Shown: positions 1 through 5,837, numbered from the stretch's first letter. The stretch: DNA of 7,423 nucleotides from Peptococcaceae bacterium (GCA_031289815.1 JAITOS010000064.1:1-7423), one strand, 5' to 3'. Numbers and translations: made by a program. Notes: generated from the sequence alone by a model not told the origin.

Positions 1-986
1 ACATCCAACCAGCCCAATAACCGGGAAATTCCCGCTTGTTTGCCCTGCTGAATCACCCGTTCCCGCAACCCCGGTTCTACCTGCGGCGGCCGTCCGGACG
101 TCAGGCTCAACAGCATCTGGCGCAGATATTCCAACAATTCCAGCATGATCTGCCGCGGATCGCATCCCAAACGAACGCCTTCCTCCAGAATTTCCAGAAC
201 CCTGGCATAATCACCGGTCAGCAATGCGTCCGCCAAATCCGCGCTATAGGTCTCGCCCACCATCCCCAGCACCTGATACACCTGCGCCACGTCAAGATCG
301 TCGTCCAGGATCAGGCATTGATCCAAAATGCTCAGCGCGTCCCGCAAGCCACCCTCGGCTTTCATGGCAATGACGGCAAGCGCCTCCGGCTCTACCGAGC
401 GCTTCAAGGCTTCACACACCTCTGCCAGACGCGTTTGAATATCCTCCTGCCGAATCCGGTGAAATTCAAAGCGCTGCACCCGCGACAAGATCGTCGGCGG
501 AATTTTATGCGCTTCCGTCGTCGCCAGGATAAAGACGACCTTCGGCGGCGGTTCCTCCAGCGTCTTCAATAAAGCGTTAAAGGCTTCCGTCGTCAGCATA
601 TGAACTTCGTCAATAATATATACTTTGTAGCGATCCTGACCGGCGCTCAATTTCACTTTCTCGCGCAAATCCCGCATTTCATCGATTCCCCGGTTCGAAG
701 CGGCGTCAATCTCCAGAACCTCCATCGCCACCCCTTGATCGATGCTCAGGCAAGAGGGACATTGATTACACGGTTCCGCGCCATCCCGTTGCTGACAATT
801 CAAGGCCTTCGCCAAAATTTTAGCCGCCGTCGTCTTGCCGGTCCCTCGCGGCCCGCTGAACAAATAGGCGTGAGCAATCTGCTCCCGCTTTAAGGCATTC
901 ACGAAGGTCTTCGTCACATGCTCTTGCCCCACCATTTCGGCGAAGGTTTTCGGTCTCCATTGTCGATAAAGCGCCAGATAGCCCAC
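1..986 (-). CDS. dnaX: DNA polymerase III clamp-loader subunit gamma/tau (DnaX), 3' end cut by window
   Basis: DnaX is the ATPase subunit of the clamp loader that places the beta sliding clamp on primed DNA at the replication fork. The visible 328 codons cover the AAA+ module and part of the collar region: Walker A GPRGTGKT (residues 45-52), four zinc-ligand cysteines (C64, C73, C76, C79), Walker B/DEAH-like IIDEVHM (124-130), and the sensor 1/arginine-finger stretch ATTEAHKIPPTILSR (155-169). The frame is open to the window edge, so the C-terminal tau part lies outside. I chose the GTG at 986-984 because it gives MGYLALYRQWRP, which matches the usual family N-terminus, and has AAGGTGG 8 nt upstream. 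A second GTG four codons earlier overlaps that ribosome-binding site. The usual SRC motif reads SRV here (168-170): the arginine is kept but the cysteine is lost. The SRP RNA lies just upstream, as in Bacillus. Confidence 0.97.
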   Translation of the reverse strand, partial: MGYLALYRQWRPKTFAEMVGQEHVTKTFVNALKREQIAHAYLFSGPRGTGKTTAAKILAKALNCQQRDGAEPCNQCPSCLSIDQGVAMEVLEIDAASNRGIDEMRDLREKVKLSAGQDRYKVYIIDEVHMLTTEAFNALLKTLEEPPPKVVFILATTEAHKIPPTILSRVQRFEFHRIRQEDIQTRLAEVCEALKRSVEPEALAVIAMKAEGGLRDALSILDQCLILDDDLDVAQVYQVLGMVGETYSADLADALLTGDYARVLEILEEGVRLGCDPRQIMLELLEYLRQMLLSLTSGRPPQVEPGLRERVIQQGKQAGISRLLGWLD

Positions 987-994
987 GGTTTCAA

Positions 995-1001
995 CCACCT
1001 T
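995..1001 (-). promoter_or_regulatory. ribosome-binding site deciding the dnaX start
   Basis: AAGGTGG on the minus strand lies 8 nt before the GTG at 986. Together with the family-typical N-terminus, this selects that GTG over the in-frame GTG at 998-996, which falls inside the Shine-Dalgarno sequence itself. Confidence 0.75.
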
Positions 1002-1012
1002 TTTGCTATGTC

Positions 1013-1039
1013 AAAAAAAGATGGCGCCAAGACCACCTC
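1013..1039 (-). terminator. probable intrinsic terminator between SRP RNA and dnaX
   Basis: On the minus strand GAGGTGG (1039-1033) can pair with CCATCTT (1024-1018) around an 8-nt loop, giving a 7-bp stem with two G-U pairs. It runs directly into a seven-T run (1019-1013). It sits about 24 nt after the inferred SRP RNA 3' end, where a terminator is expected. The stem is modest and dnaX has no clear promoter of its own after it, so partial read-through into dnaX is likely (inference). Confidence 0.6.
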
Positions 1040-1062
1040 ATTCTGAAAGGATTCATAAAGAA

Positions 1063-1333
1063 GGCCATGCACCTTTGATCGGACTTAACGCGTCCGGACG
1101 TTCATCAAGCCCTCTACTCAGTTCAGGCGCACCCGCGGCACACGGAAGCTGAAACCTTAGTGCTGCTTCCGTCAAGACCTGACACGGTTCGGAGTGCTCC
1201 GTTGCGCGGGACCAAAACCTCAACATAGATGACTTCATACTGCTCCACACCCGAAGCCCTCCCGCAGGAATTCCACCTCGCTATAGCGGACTGCGAGTTA
1301 CAGGGAACCGCTACCTCCCCGTCTAGCATGACC
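1063..1333 (-). ncRNA. ffs: signal recognition particle RNA, long Firmicutes type with Alu domain (scRNA)
   Basis: This is the RNA scaffold of the signal recognition particle; it binds Ffh and targets nascent membrane and secreted proteins to FtsY and the Sec translocon. The 5' part carries the Alu-domain signature (GGGGAGGTAGCGG, then a CTGTAAC segment, near 1318-1290). The Ffh-binding helix 8 is at about 1183-1163, with CAGGTC on one side and GGAAGCAG on the other. Its loop is TGAC, which fits the URRC tetraloop class, here closed by a U-G rather than the more usual C-G pair. The 5' end GGTCATGC (1333-1326) pairs over all 8 positions, with one G-U, with GCATGGCC (1070-1063), forming terminal helix 1. 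This gives a length of 271 nt, the same as I recall for B. subtilis scRNA. A sigma-A type promoter lies at the right distance upstream, and dnaX follows, the conserved scr-dnaX order. Apparent reading frames across this region are not genes. Confidence 0.95.
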
Positions 1334-1339
1334 ATTCCT

Positions 1340-1368
1340 ATTATAACAAATATAAAATTCAAAGTCGA
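1340..1368 (-). promoter_or_regulatory. sigma-A type promoter of the SRP RNA gene
   Basis: The minus strand has a perfect -10 box TATAAT (1345-1340) and a -35-like TCGACT (1368-1363, 4 of 6 matches to TTGACA) separated by exactly 17 nt. The expected start point, about 7 nt after the -10 box, falls at G1333. That is also where helix 1 of the SRP RNA begins, so two independent signals agree. Confidence 0.85.
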
Positions 1369-1517
1369 ATTCCCAGGGGAGATCATAGGGCATTGGGAAA
1401 TTTCGGTTGAATTACTCATGAGATAGGGTGACAATTTCTTTTTCCGGTAACGCAAGATGGCTCGGAAGCTGGTTGATAGGATCCAAAGTAAATTTCTTCC
1501 TTTTACTGTTCTCATAC

Positions 1518-1548
1518 TTTATATTTTAGATAAATACAGTACCGTCAA
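1518..1548 (-). promoter_or_regulatory. weak candidate second promoter in the gap upstream of the SRP RNA
   Basis: The minus strand shows TTGACG (1548-1543) and TATAAA (1523-1518), each matching 5 of 6 consensus bases, but the 19-nt spacer is longer than optimal. It lies in the AT-rich gap between the PPC-sigma4 gene and the SRP RNA promoter. If used, it would give a longer precursor of the SRP RNA. In the rest of the gap from 1369 to 1568 I see no gene, tRNA or clear terminator. Confidence 0.25.
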
Positions 1549-1568
1549 TCATGATAATCAGATGATCC

Positions 1569-2231
1569 TTAGCTACGCAAATAGCGAAGCACTTTCACTT
1601 CGATTTGCCGAATTTCTTCCCGGCTGCTGTGATAGCGGTTTCCTATCTCTTCCAAAGTCATGGTTGCCGAATTTTCTCCCAGGCCATACCGGGCTTTTAG
1701 AATGGCGGCTTCCCTGTCGTCTATGCCTTGCGCCGCTATACCTTGCGCGATCGCCTCCAACAATTGATTTCTATCTCTGATCGCGTGAAACGTCAACCCG
1801 GCAAAACCGGTCGCCGGATCCATTGCCAGATGCGCGGTGGTATTCAGCAGCTCGTAAATCACCGCTTCCCCCATCAACCAGACCCCTACCCCTTCCCGGG
1901 TACAGCCGGTAATCGTCCCCCCGCCACGTCCAAAAGCGGCGTGCATGTGCAGCTTCGGCACGCCTTCCGCCTCATGCGTAAATAAGGTTCCGGTTCCGAA
2001 CGCCTCGCTGGTTCCTGATAAAGGCGTAACCATCGGTTTGATGTTGCTCAGATCCTGATCTTCCGGCCCTGCCACGATCCGGCTGTCTTCATCCGCGCCG
2101 CCCAAAAAATGGACGAGTCCGGTTTGAATATGGTGTTCTTGCGCGAATGCCTCGATCACCCCCGGCAGTCGGTCGCCGTGTTCCAGCTTGAGGATAAAGA
2201 TCCTGCCCAACTGCGCTTCCGCGTATTTCAT
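1569..2231 (-). CDS. PPC/DUF296-domain protein with C-terminal sigma-70 region 4-like helix-turn-helix
   Basis: This 220-residue protein has two parts. Residues 1-145 match the PPC (plant and prokaryote conserved, DUF296) domain: it starts MKYAEAQLGRIF, has the metal-site motif KLHMHAAFGRGG (H95, H97), then TGCTREGVGVWLMGEAVIYEL, and closes with MDPATGF, where ordinary bacterial members end. A linker follows. Residues about 170-219 look like region 4 of a group 1 sigma factor: DDREAAILKARYGL, then TLEEIGNRY and SREEIRQIEVKVLRYLR, close to the RpoD pattern TLEEVG...TRERIRQIEAKALRKLR. No region 2 is present, so it cannot be a complete sigma factor. By inference it binds DNA at -35-like sites or touches the RNA polymerase beta flap, with PPC as a sensing or multimerising unit; plant AHL proteins similarly pair PPC with AT-hooks. 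AGGAGG lies 10 nt before the ATG. A 25-codon ORF overlaps the start (ATGA). The function is not known to me. Confidence 0.9.
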   Translation of the reverse strand: MKYAEAQLGRIFILKLEHGDRLPGVIEAFAQEHHIQTGLVHFLGGADEDSRIVAGPEDQDLSNIKPMVTPLSGTSEAFGTGTLFTHEAEGVPKLHMHAAFGRGGGTITGCTREGVGVWLMGEAVIYELLNTTAHLAMDPATGFAGLTFHAIRDRNQLLEAIAQGIAAQGIDDREAAILKARYGLGENSATMTLEEIGNRYHSSREEIRQIEVKVLRYLRS

Positions 2232-2305
2232 CCTTCGCTTCCCTCCTCCCGCTTTTCCCGCTTCATCTCTGCACTTCTTCCCTGCGTTTCTTCTCCGCGC
2301 TTCAT
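2228..2305 (-). CDS. possible 25-residue leader ORF overlapping the PPC-sigma4 start (ATGA)
   Basis: An ATG at 2305-2303, with GGGAG 8 nt upstream, opens 25 codons ending in TGA at 2230-2228. The last bases form ATGA with the start of the PPC-sigma4 gene, a classic arrangement for translational coupling. The predicted peptide is highly charged (MKRGEETQGRSAEMKREK at its start, then mostly Glu, Lys, Arg and Gly) and has no recognisable domain. The whole 102-nt gap between the HAD phosphatase and the PPC gene is strongly purine-rich on this strand, with two ATGAAGCG copies 39 nt apart (2305 and 2266). Purine bias alone could produce such an open frame, so this is a candidate only. Confidence 0.25.
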   Translation of the reverse strand: MKRGEETQGRSAEMKREKREEGSEG

Positions 2306-2333
2306 TTTTGCCGCTCCCGGCTCCGCCCCTTGC

Positions 2334-2990
2334 CTATGCTTCTAACAGCTTGAGCAGCTCTCCCGGATGTTGAATCAGATGCTTCGCCCCCTCGGCCAGC
2401 AATTCCTCTTTTGTCCGGTAGCCCCAAAGCGCCCCCACCGGCAGGAAACCGGCGCGGTTGGCCACCTTCATATCTACCCCGGAATCTCCTACATAGATCA
2501 CGTCCGCCGGCGCTACGCCTATCTGCTTGACAATCCGCAACGCTCCCGCCGGATCAGGCTTTCTGGGCGTCTCCTCACTGGTTCCCAGCAACTGCTCAAA
2601 ACGAACGCCGGGAAACAAAGCCAGCGTCACGCTCTTGGTCAGCTCATCGATCTTATTCGAGAGTACAGCCAGCTTCATTCCCCGCGCGGACAACTCCCGC
2701 AGCAATTCCTCCATCCCCGCGAAGGGCTTCGTTTTATCCAGACAACGCGCCCGGTACTCTTCGCGCATGGCCAACAGCAGCCGGGAAAGCCACGCTTCCG
2801 TCCGCAGCTTCTCCGGCAAGGCTTTGCTGATGAGATTGTTCATTCCTTCCCCGATAAACTGCCGGTACTCCGCATAGGCATGAGCTTGAATCCCGTTTTT
2901 TTCCAACACCGCGTTCAGCGCGTCCGCAATATCTTCCAACGAATCGATCAGGGTTCCGTCTAAATCAAAGATCACGCCTTTATACTGCAT
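2334..2990 (-). CDS. HAD-superfamily phosphatase, phosphoglycolate phosphatase-like (Gph/PpaX type)
   Basis: This 218-residue cytoplasmic HAD hydrolase most resembles phosphoglycolate phosphatases, which clear 2-phosphoglycolate from DNA repair and oxygenase side reactions; pyrophosphatase (PpaX-like) or other sugar-phosphate substrates are equally possible. All four HAD motifs are present: motif I DLDGT (9-13, nucleophile D9 and acid/base D11), motif II SN (S111), motif III KPDP (K144), motif IV GDSGVD (D169, D173). A helical cap of about 70 residues lies between motifs I and II (C1 cap), with FIGEGM near residue 45. The start at 2990 gives MQYKGVIFDLDGTL and has AGGAG 5 nt upstream. An in-frame ATG at 3017 would add nine charged residues without a good ribosome-binding site. 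It starts 50 nt after rlmH and lies in the same transcription unit. No terminator is visible behind it. Confidence 0.9.
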   Translation of the reverse strand: MQYKGVIFDLDGTLIDSLEDIADALNAVLEKNGIQAHAYAEYRQFIGEGMNNLISKALPEKLRTEAWLSRLLLAMREEYRARCLDKTKPFAGMEELLRELSARGMKLAVLSNKIDELTKSVTLALFPGVRFEQLLGTSEETPRKPDPAGALRIVKQIGVAPADVIYVGDSGVDMKVANRAGFLPVGALWGYRTKEELLAEGAKHLIQHPGELLKLLEA

Positions 2991-2995
2991 GGTTT

Positions 2996-3000
2996 CTCCT
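2996..3000 (-). promoter_or_regulatory. ribosome-binding site deciding the HAD phosphatase start
   Basis: AGGAG on the minus strand, inside a longer GAGAGGAG, lies 5 nt before the ATG at 2990. It supports that start over the earlier in-frame ATG at 3017-3015. Confidence 0.7.
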
Positions 3001-3040
3001 CTCTCTTCCTCCAACATGCGGCTTCAACTATCGGGCCGCG

Positions 3041-3523
3041 TTATTTATGATAGGGCTCTCCCCGCTGGATCTTCAGCGCCCGGTACACCTGCTCCACCAC
3101 CAGGAGACGCATAAGCTGATGCGGAAAGGTCAACGCGGAAAAAGACCACAAAAAGTCAGCCCGCTCCTTTACAGAGCAGCTGACCCCCAACGAGCCGCCA
3201 ATGATCAGAACCACGGAACTCCGCCCCCGGCCCGCCAATTGCTCCAGATAAGCGGCGAATCCCGGCGAGTCCAAACTTTTCCCCTCTGACGCCAGCAGCA
3301 TCACATACTCCGGCTCTCTGACCATCCGCAGGATCCGTTCCGCTTCTTTCTCTTTCAGCTTTTCCGCTTCGGCTGCCGAAACCCCTTCCGGGCAGGCTTC
3401 GTCCTGCACCTCAATCAGTTGCAGGCGAAGCAGCGGCGTCAGCCGTTTAGCGTATTCACGGATTCCTTCTTGAAGATATTTTTCTTTTACTTTTCCCACG
3501 CATATCATCTTTAGCTGAAGCAT
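3041..3523 (-). CDS. rlmH: 23S rRNA (pseudouridine1915-N3)-methyltransferase RlmH
   Basis: RlmH is a SPOUT-class methyltransferase that uses S-adenosylmethionine to methylate N3 of pseudouridine 1915 in helix 69 of 23S rRNA, on assembled 70S ribosomes. The 160-residue length fits the family (about 155-160). Family landmarks are all visible: N-terminal MICVGKVKEKY, LASEGKSLDSPGFA (78-91), the SAM-binding IIGGSLG (106-112), and the C-terminal knot signature FPHQLMRLLVVEQVYRA, ending with GEPYHK (positions 155-160). The start ATG at 3523 comes 14 nt after the htrA stop and has only a weak GGGCGG-type ribosome-binding site, so translation is probably coupled to htrA. rlmH downstream of walJ and an htrA gene is the arrangement known from Bacillus (yycJ-yycK-yydA). 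Confidence 0.97.
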   Translation of the reverse strand: MLQLKMICVGKVKEKYLQEGIREYAKRLTPLLRLQLIEVQDEACPEGVSAAEAEKLKEKEAERILRMVREPEYVMLLASEGKSLDSPGFAAYLEQLAGRGRSSVVLIIGGSLGVSCSVKERADFLWSFSALTFPHQLMRLLVVEQVYRALKIQRGEPYHK

Positions 3524-3537
3524 CTGACAACCGCCCG

Positions 3538-4728
3538 CTACTGTTTAATAACCCTGCCGTCGGAGGTGATTTCGGCTAACACCGCTTCCACTTCCGCGCT
3601 GTTTCCCTCCCGGAAATAGGTCACGCTGACTTGATCCCCGGCCTTGAATTTAAATAACTCATGCGTTAAATCCAAAGAGCTTTGAATTTCTATCCCGTTC
3701 ACTTTGGTAATAATATCCCCGGCCTGAATGCCCGCTTTAGCCGCCGGCCCGTCGGCAGTCACCTTCATGACATAGGCGCCGGACGGCCAGCCTCTGGCTT
3801 GCGCGTATTCGGCTGAATAGTTATTGCTGATTTGCACCAGCAACGCCGGATGACTGGCATATCCTTTTTCAATCAGCTGCTGAATGGTCGGCATCGCGTC
3901 GGTAATCGGTATGGCAAAGCCCATCCCCTCAAAACCCGCTTCCTGGTTTTTGGCGGAATTAATGCCGATCACCTGCCCCTGATAATTGACCAAAGGGCCG
4001 CCGCTGTTACCCGGATTAATCGCCGCGTCGGTCTGGATCAGGTCGAAGCTCGCCTCTCCCTCAATATTGAGAACCCGATTAGTCGCCGATATAACGCCCG
4101 TCGTTACCGAACGCGCAAATTTTTGTCCCCCGGGGTTGCCAATCGCCACGACCGGTTCCCCCACCTGAACCTTGGAAGAATCGCCGATCTGCACGGAGGT
4201 CAGATCCTTCGTATCGGCAATCTTAATGACCGCCAGATCCGTTCGGGAATCTCCTCCCACCAAGGTTCCTTCCAGATTGCGTCCGTCGGCGAGACTGACC
4301 ACGATTTTTTCCGCGCCCTGAATGACGTGATTGTTGGTGACGATATAGCCGCTGCGGGCGTCAACGATGAAGCCGGAGCCGCTCGCCACTTCGGTCAAAC
4401 CGCCGCTGCCGCCGAAGAAGCCGCTTCCCTGCGTCCGAAAATGCCCGATCCCCACCACGGTCGGCCCTACCGCCGTAGCAATGGCCACCACGGGAAAAGC
4501 CGCCGGATCAGCGGGCGTCACGATCGGAGGGATCGGGGGCGCATTGCCTTCCCCTATCACCACCTGATTGGAGGCTGGCGTTTTGAGCTCGCCATAGACG
4601 GCAGGGGCCAGACGAATCGCCAGCAGCCCTCCCAGCAAAGCGCTGATCAAACCCCAAACGATAAAAACAAAGAGCGTTGGCCGCCGTTTTCCATAATAAT
4701 GCTTATAATAGTCCGGATCATTGCTCAT
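3538..4728 (-). CDS. htrA: membrane-anchored HtrA/DegP-family serine protease with one PDZ domain
   Basis: This 396-residue envelope protease degrades or chaperones misfolded proteins outside the cytoplasmic membrane. A short basic cytoplasmic N-terminus (residues 1-17, with GKRRP) is followed by one transmembrane segment (about 18-44), so the catalytic part faces outward. A low-complexity Pro/Ala linker covers about 50-80. The trypsin-like domain (about 80-290) carries the complete triad: H134 in TNNHVI, D164 in RTDLAVIKI, S242 in NPGNSGGP. A glycine-rich insertion FRTQGSGFFGGSGG sits at about 97-110. A single PDZ domain (about 295-385) includes GPAAKAGIQAGDIITKVNG. This is the HtrA/HtrB/HtrC layout of Gram-positive bacteria; position between walJ and rlmH matches B. 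subtilis htrC (yycK). GGAGG lies 8 nt before the ATG, and the gene begins 21 nt after the walJ stop. Confidence 0.96.
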   Translation of the reverse strand: MSNDPDYYKHYYGKRRPTLFVFIVWGLISALLGGLLAIRLAPAVYGELKTPASNQVVIGEGNAPPIPPIVTPADPAAFPVVAIATAVGPTVVGIGHFRTQGSGFFGGSGGLTEVASGSGFIVDARSGYIVTNNHVIQGAEKIVVSLADGRNLEGTLVGGDSRTDLAVIKIADTKDLTSVQIGDSSKVQVGEPVVAIGNPGGQKFARSVTTGVISATNRVLNIEGEASFDLIQTDAAINPGNSGGPLVNYQGQVIGINSAKNQEAGFEGMGFAIPITDAMPTIQQLIEKGYASHPALLVQISNNYSAEYAQARGWPSGAYVMKVTADGPAAKAGIQAGDIITKVNGIEIQSSLDLTHELFKFKAGDQVSVTYFREGNSAEVEAVLAEITSDGRVIKQ

Positions 4729-4749
4729 GTTCTACCCTCCCTCTCTAGT

Positions 4750-5550
4750 TTAACCTAATACGATCAGATCATGCGGCTGATAGCGGGGAGCCACGCGCAG
4801 CCGCAAACCGGGATTTTGTTTGGCGATCGGCGAGGCCCGCAAGGTATGTAACACTGTCCGCAAAGCCAGCTCCGGGGTATTATTCTCTTCGCTCAGATGA
4901 GCTAAAACGATCTTCTGCGTGTTTTCCTGAACCCAGACCAGAAGCGCTTCGGCCAGCTGACGGTTCGCCAAATGTCCGAACTCACCGGCAACTCTCTTCT
5001 TTAAATACCAGGGATAACTTCCCTGCCACAATCTTTCCTGATCATGATTGGCCTCCACGATCAAGGCGTCGCAGCCGGTAAGACCGTCGTCCATTTCTTT
5101 CGTGATCGCGCCGCTATCCGTCGCAATCCCTATCACCTGCCGCTTATCGCCGCGACCCGCCGTCAGCCGCAAGCCATAGCTCTCCCGGCTGTCATGGGAG
5201 GTGGGAAACAACTTGACTTGGATTCCCGCGCAGCAAAAGCTCCGCGAAACTTCAACCCTCTGCTCCGGCGTCAGCTTGCCGACGCTCCGGTCGAGTTCTT
5301 CCCATAATCCGGGCGTGGCATAGACCGGGATTTTCAATTTTCGCGCGAGCGCCCCCACCCCTTGGATATGATCGTGGTGTTCATGGGTGACGACCACCCC
5401 TCTGATACTCTGCGCGGCGATCCCCAGCAGGGAGAGATTATGAAGCGCTCCCCTGGCGCTGACGCCGCAGTCCACCAGAAAATTTTGCTCGCCGTCACCC
5501 ACCACCATCGAATTTCCGGAGCTACCGCTCGCCAGTGTTGCAAAATGCAC
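4750..5550 (-). CDS. walJ: WalJ/YycJ-type metallo-beta-lactamase-fold hydrolase
   Basis: This is a 266-residue cytoplasmic metallo-beta-lactamase-fold protein of the YycJ/WalJ family. B. subtilis YycJ has been described as a 5'-3' double-strand DNA exonuclease with a role in mismatch repair, and genetically sits with the WalRK cell-wall regulators. Metal-site residues are in order: HEHHDH (56-61), H119 in TSHD, D145 in ATDSG, H169 in EANHD, H193 in FGHL and H218 in LAHLSEENN. The N-terminal ATLASGSSGNS is family-typical. The start is GTG (5550-5548), chosen because it gives MHFATLASGSSGNS. Upstream there is only AGAAGG or CAGGA, so initiation may be modest. walRKHI are not beside it here; an unrecognised 54-residue membrane protein lies 59 nt upstream. 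A -1 shift at that gene's T7 run would run in frame into walJ. Confidence 0.94.
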   Translation of the reverse strand: MHFATLASGSSGNSMVVGDGEQNFLVDCGVSARGALHNLSLLGIAAQSIRGVVVTHEHHDHIQGVGALARKLKIPVYATPGLWEELDRSVGKLTPEQRVEVSRSFCCAGIQVKLFPTSHDSRESYGLRLTAGRGDKRQVIGIATDSGAITKEMDDGLTGCDALIVEANHDQERLWQGSYPWYLKKRVAGEFGHLANRQLAEALLVWVQENTQKIVLAHLSEENNTPELALRTVLHTLRASPIAKQNPGLRLRVAPRYQPHDLIVLG

Positions 5551-5591
5551 GATCCTGCGCCTTCTCTCCCCATCGCTTTCCCTGCTCGCCT

Positions 5592-5609
5592 GACGGAACT
5601 GCGTCCGTC
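5592..5609 (-). other. hairpin immediately after the small membrane-protein stop codon
   Basis: A perfect 6-bp inverted repeat GACGGA / TCCGTC with a 6-nt loop starts at the base following the TAA stop (5612-5610). The T-run lies before the stem, not after it, so this is not a normal terminator in the minus direction. It may affect mRNA stability, walJ translation, or ribosome behaviour at the preceding T7 run. Confidence 0.5.
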
Positions 5610-5774
5610 TTAAAAAAACGCTTCAAAGCCAAAGGGCAACATCAATGACAGCGCCAGAAACACGATCAAGGCAATCACCAGGCCCCGTTTAATATTGATC
5701 CCCTTTTTTCGCCGCTCGTCTCTTAGCGGTTCGTTCTTAGGCAACGATTTTATTTTTCCCACCGTCTTATCCAT
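5610..5774 (-). CDS. small one-pass membrane protein of 54 residues, unrecognised
   Basis: The ATG at 5774 has a strong ribosome-binding site (AGGAGAGG, 7 nt upstream) and the ORF stops with TAA at 5612-5610. The first 30 residues are hydrophilic and rich in Lys and Arg (RRKKG at 21-25). Residues about 31-50 form one hydrophobic helix (GLVIALIVFLALSLMLPFGF), and the protein ends four residues later in EAFF. By the positive-inside rule, the N-terminus should be cytoplasmic. It fills the 267-nt gap between scfB and walJ, 43 nt after scfB and 59 nt before walJ. In Bacillus the genes before walJ encode the membrane regulators WalH and WalI, but this protein is far too short and I see no similarity. 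I do not recognise the family. The final codons contain a seven-T run. Confidence 0.7.
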   Translation of the reverse strand: MDKTVGKIKSLPKNEPLRDERRKKGINIKRGLVIALIVFLALSLMLPFGFEAFF

Positions 5775-5807
5775 CCTTATACCTCTCCTACAACCAACTT
5801 TCCCTTC

Positions 5808-5837
5808 ATTTTAACATTTAATCCGCCTGTACGTCCA
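5808..5837 (-). promoter_or_regulatory. weak candidate promoter at the scfB end, ahead of the small membrane gene and walJ
   Basis: The minus strand shows TGGACG (5837-5832, 4 of 6 -35 matches), an 18-nt spacer, and TAAAAT (5813-5808, 5 of 6 -10 matches). It lies across the scfB stop codon and would allow separate expression of the small membrane gene, walJ, htrA and rlmH. It is pattern evidence only. Confidence 0.3.

Noticed and set aside
36..893. Plus-strand frames of 178 and 97 codons opposite dnaX.
   Set aside because: They are antisense shadows of the conserved DnaX coding frame, with no domain signal.
1009..1014. A perfect TTGACA -35 box on the minus strand just ahead of dnaX.
   Set aside because: A matching -10 box would fall on the dnaX start codon, where the sequence is not TATAAT-like. 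The box is part of the SRP RNA terminator T-run and following bases.
1053..1515. Minus-strand reading frames of 65 and 130 codons across the SRP RNA region.
   Set aside because: They overlap the SRP RNA and its promoter, have no recognisable protein features, and lack good ribosome-binding sites.
2991..3017. Alternative upstream ATG for the HAD phosphatase, adding nine residues.
   Set aside because: It has no Shine-Dalgarno sequence, and the extension covers the ribosome-binding site of the ATG at 2990, which gives the typical HAD N-terminus.
3832..4758. Plus-strand frame of 308 codons opposite htrA.
   Set aside because: It lies antisense to a complete HtrA with an intact triad. The predicted protein is very rich in Arg and His, as expected of a shadow frame.
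5334..5573. Minus-strand frame of 79 codons overlapping the walJ start in another frame.
   Set aside because: It is the out-of-frame reading of the WalJ N-terminus; the WalJ frame carries the conserved SGSSGNS and HEHHDH motifs.
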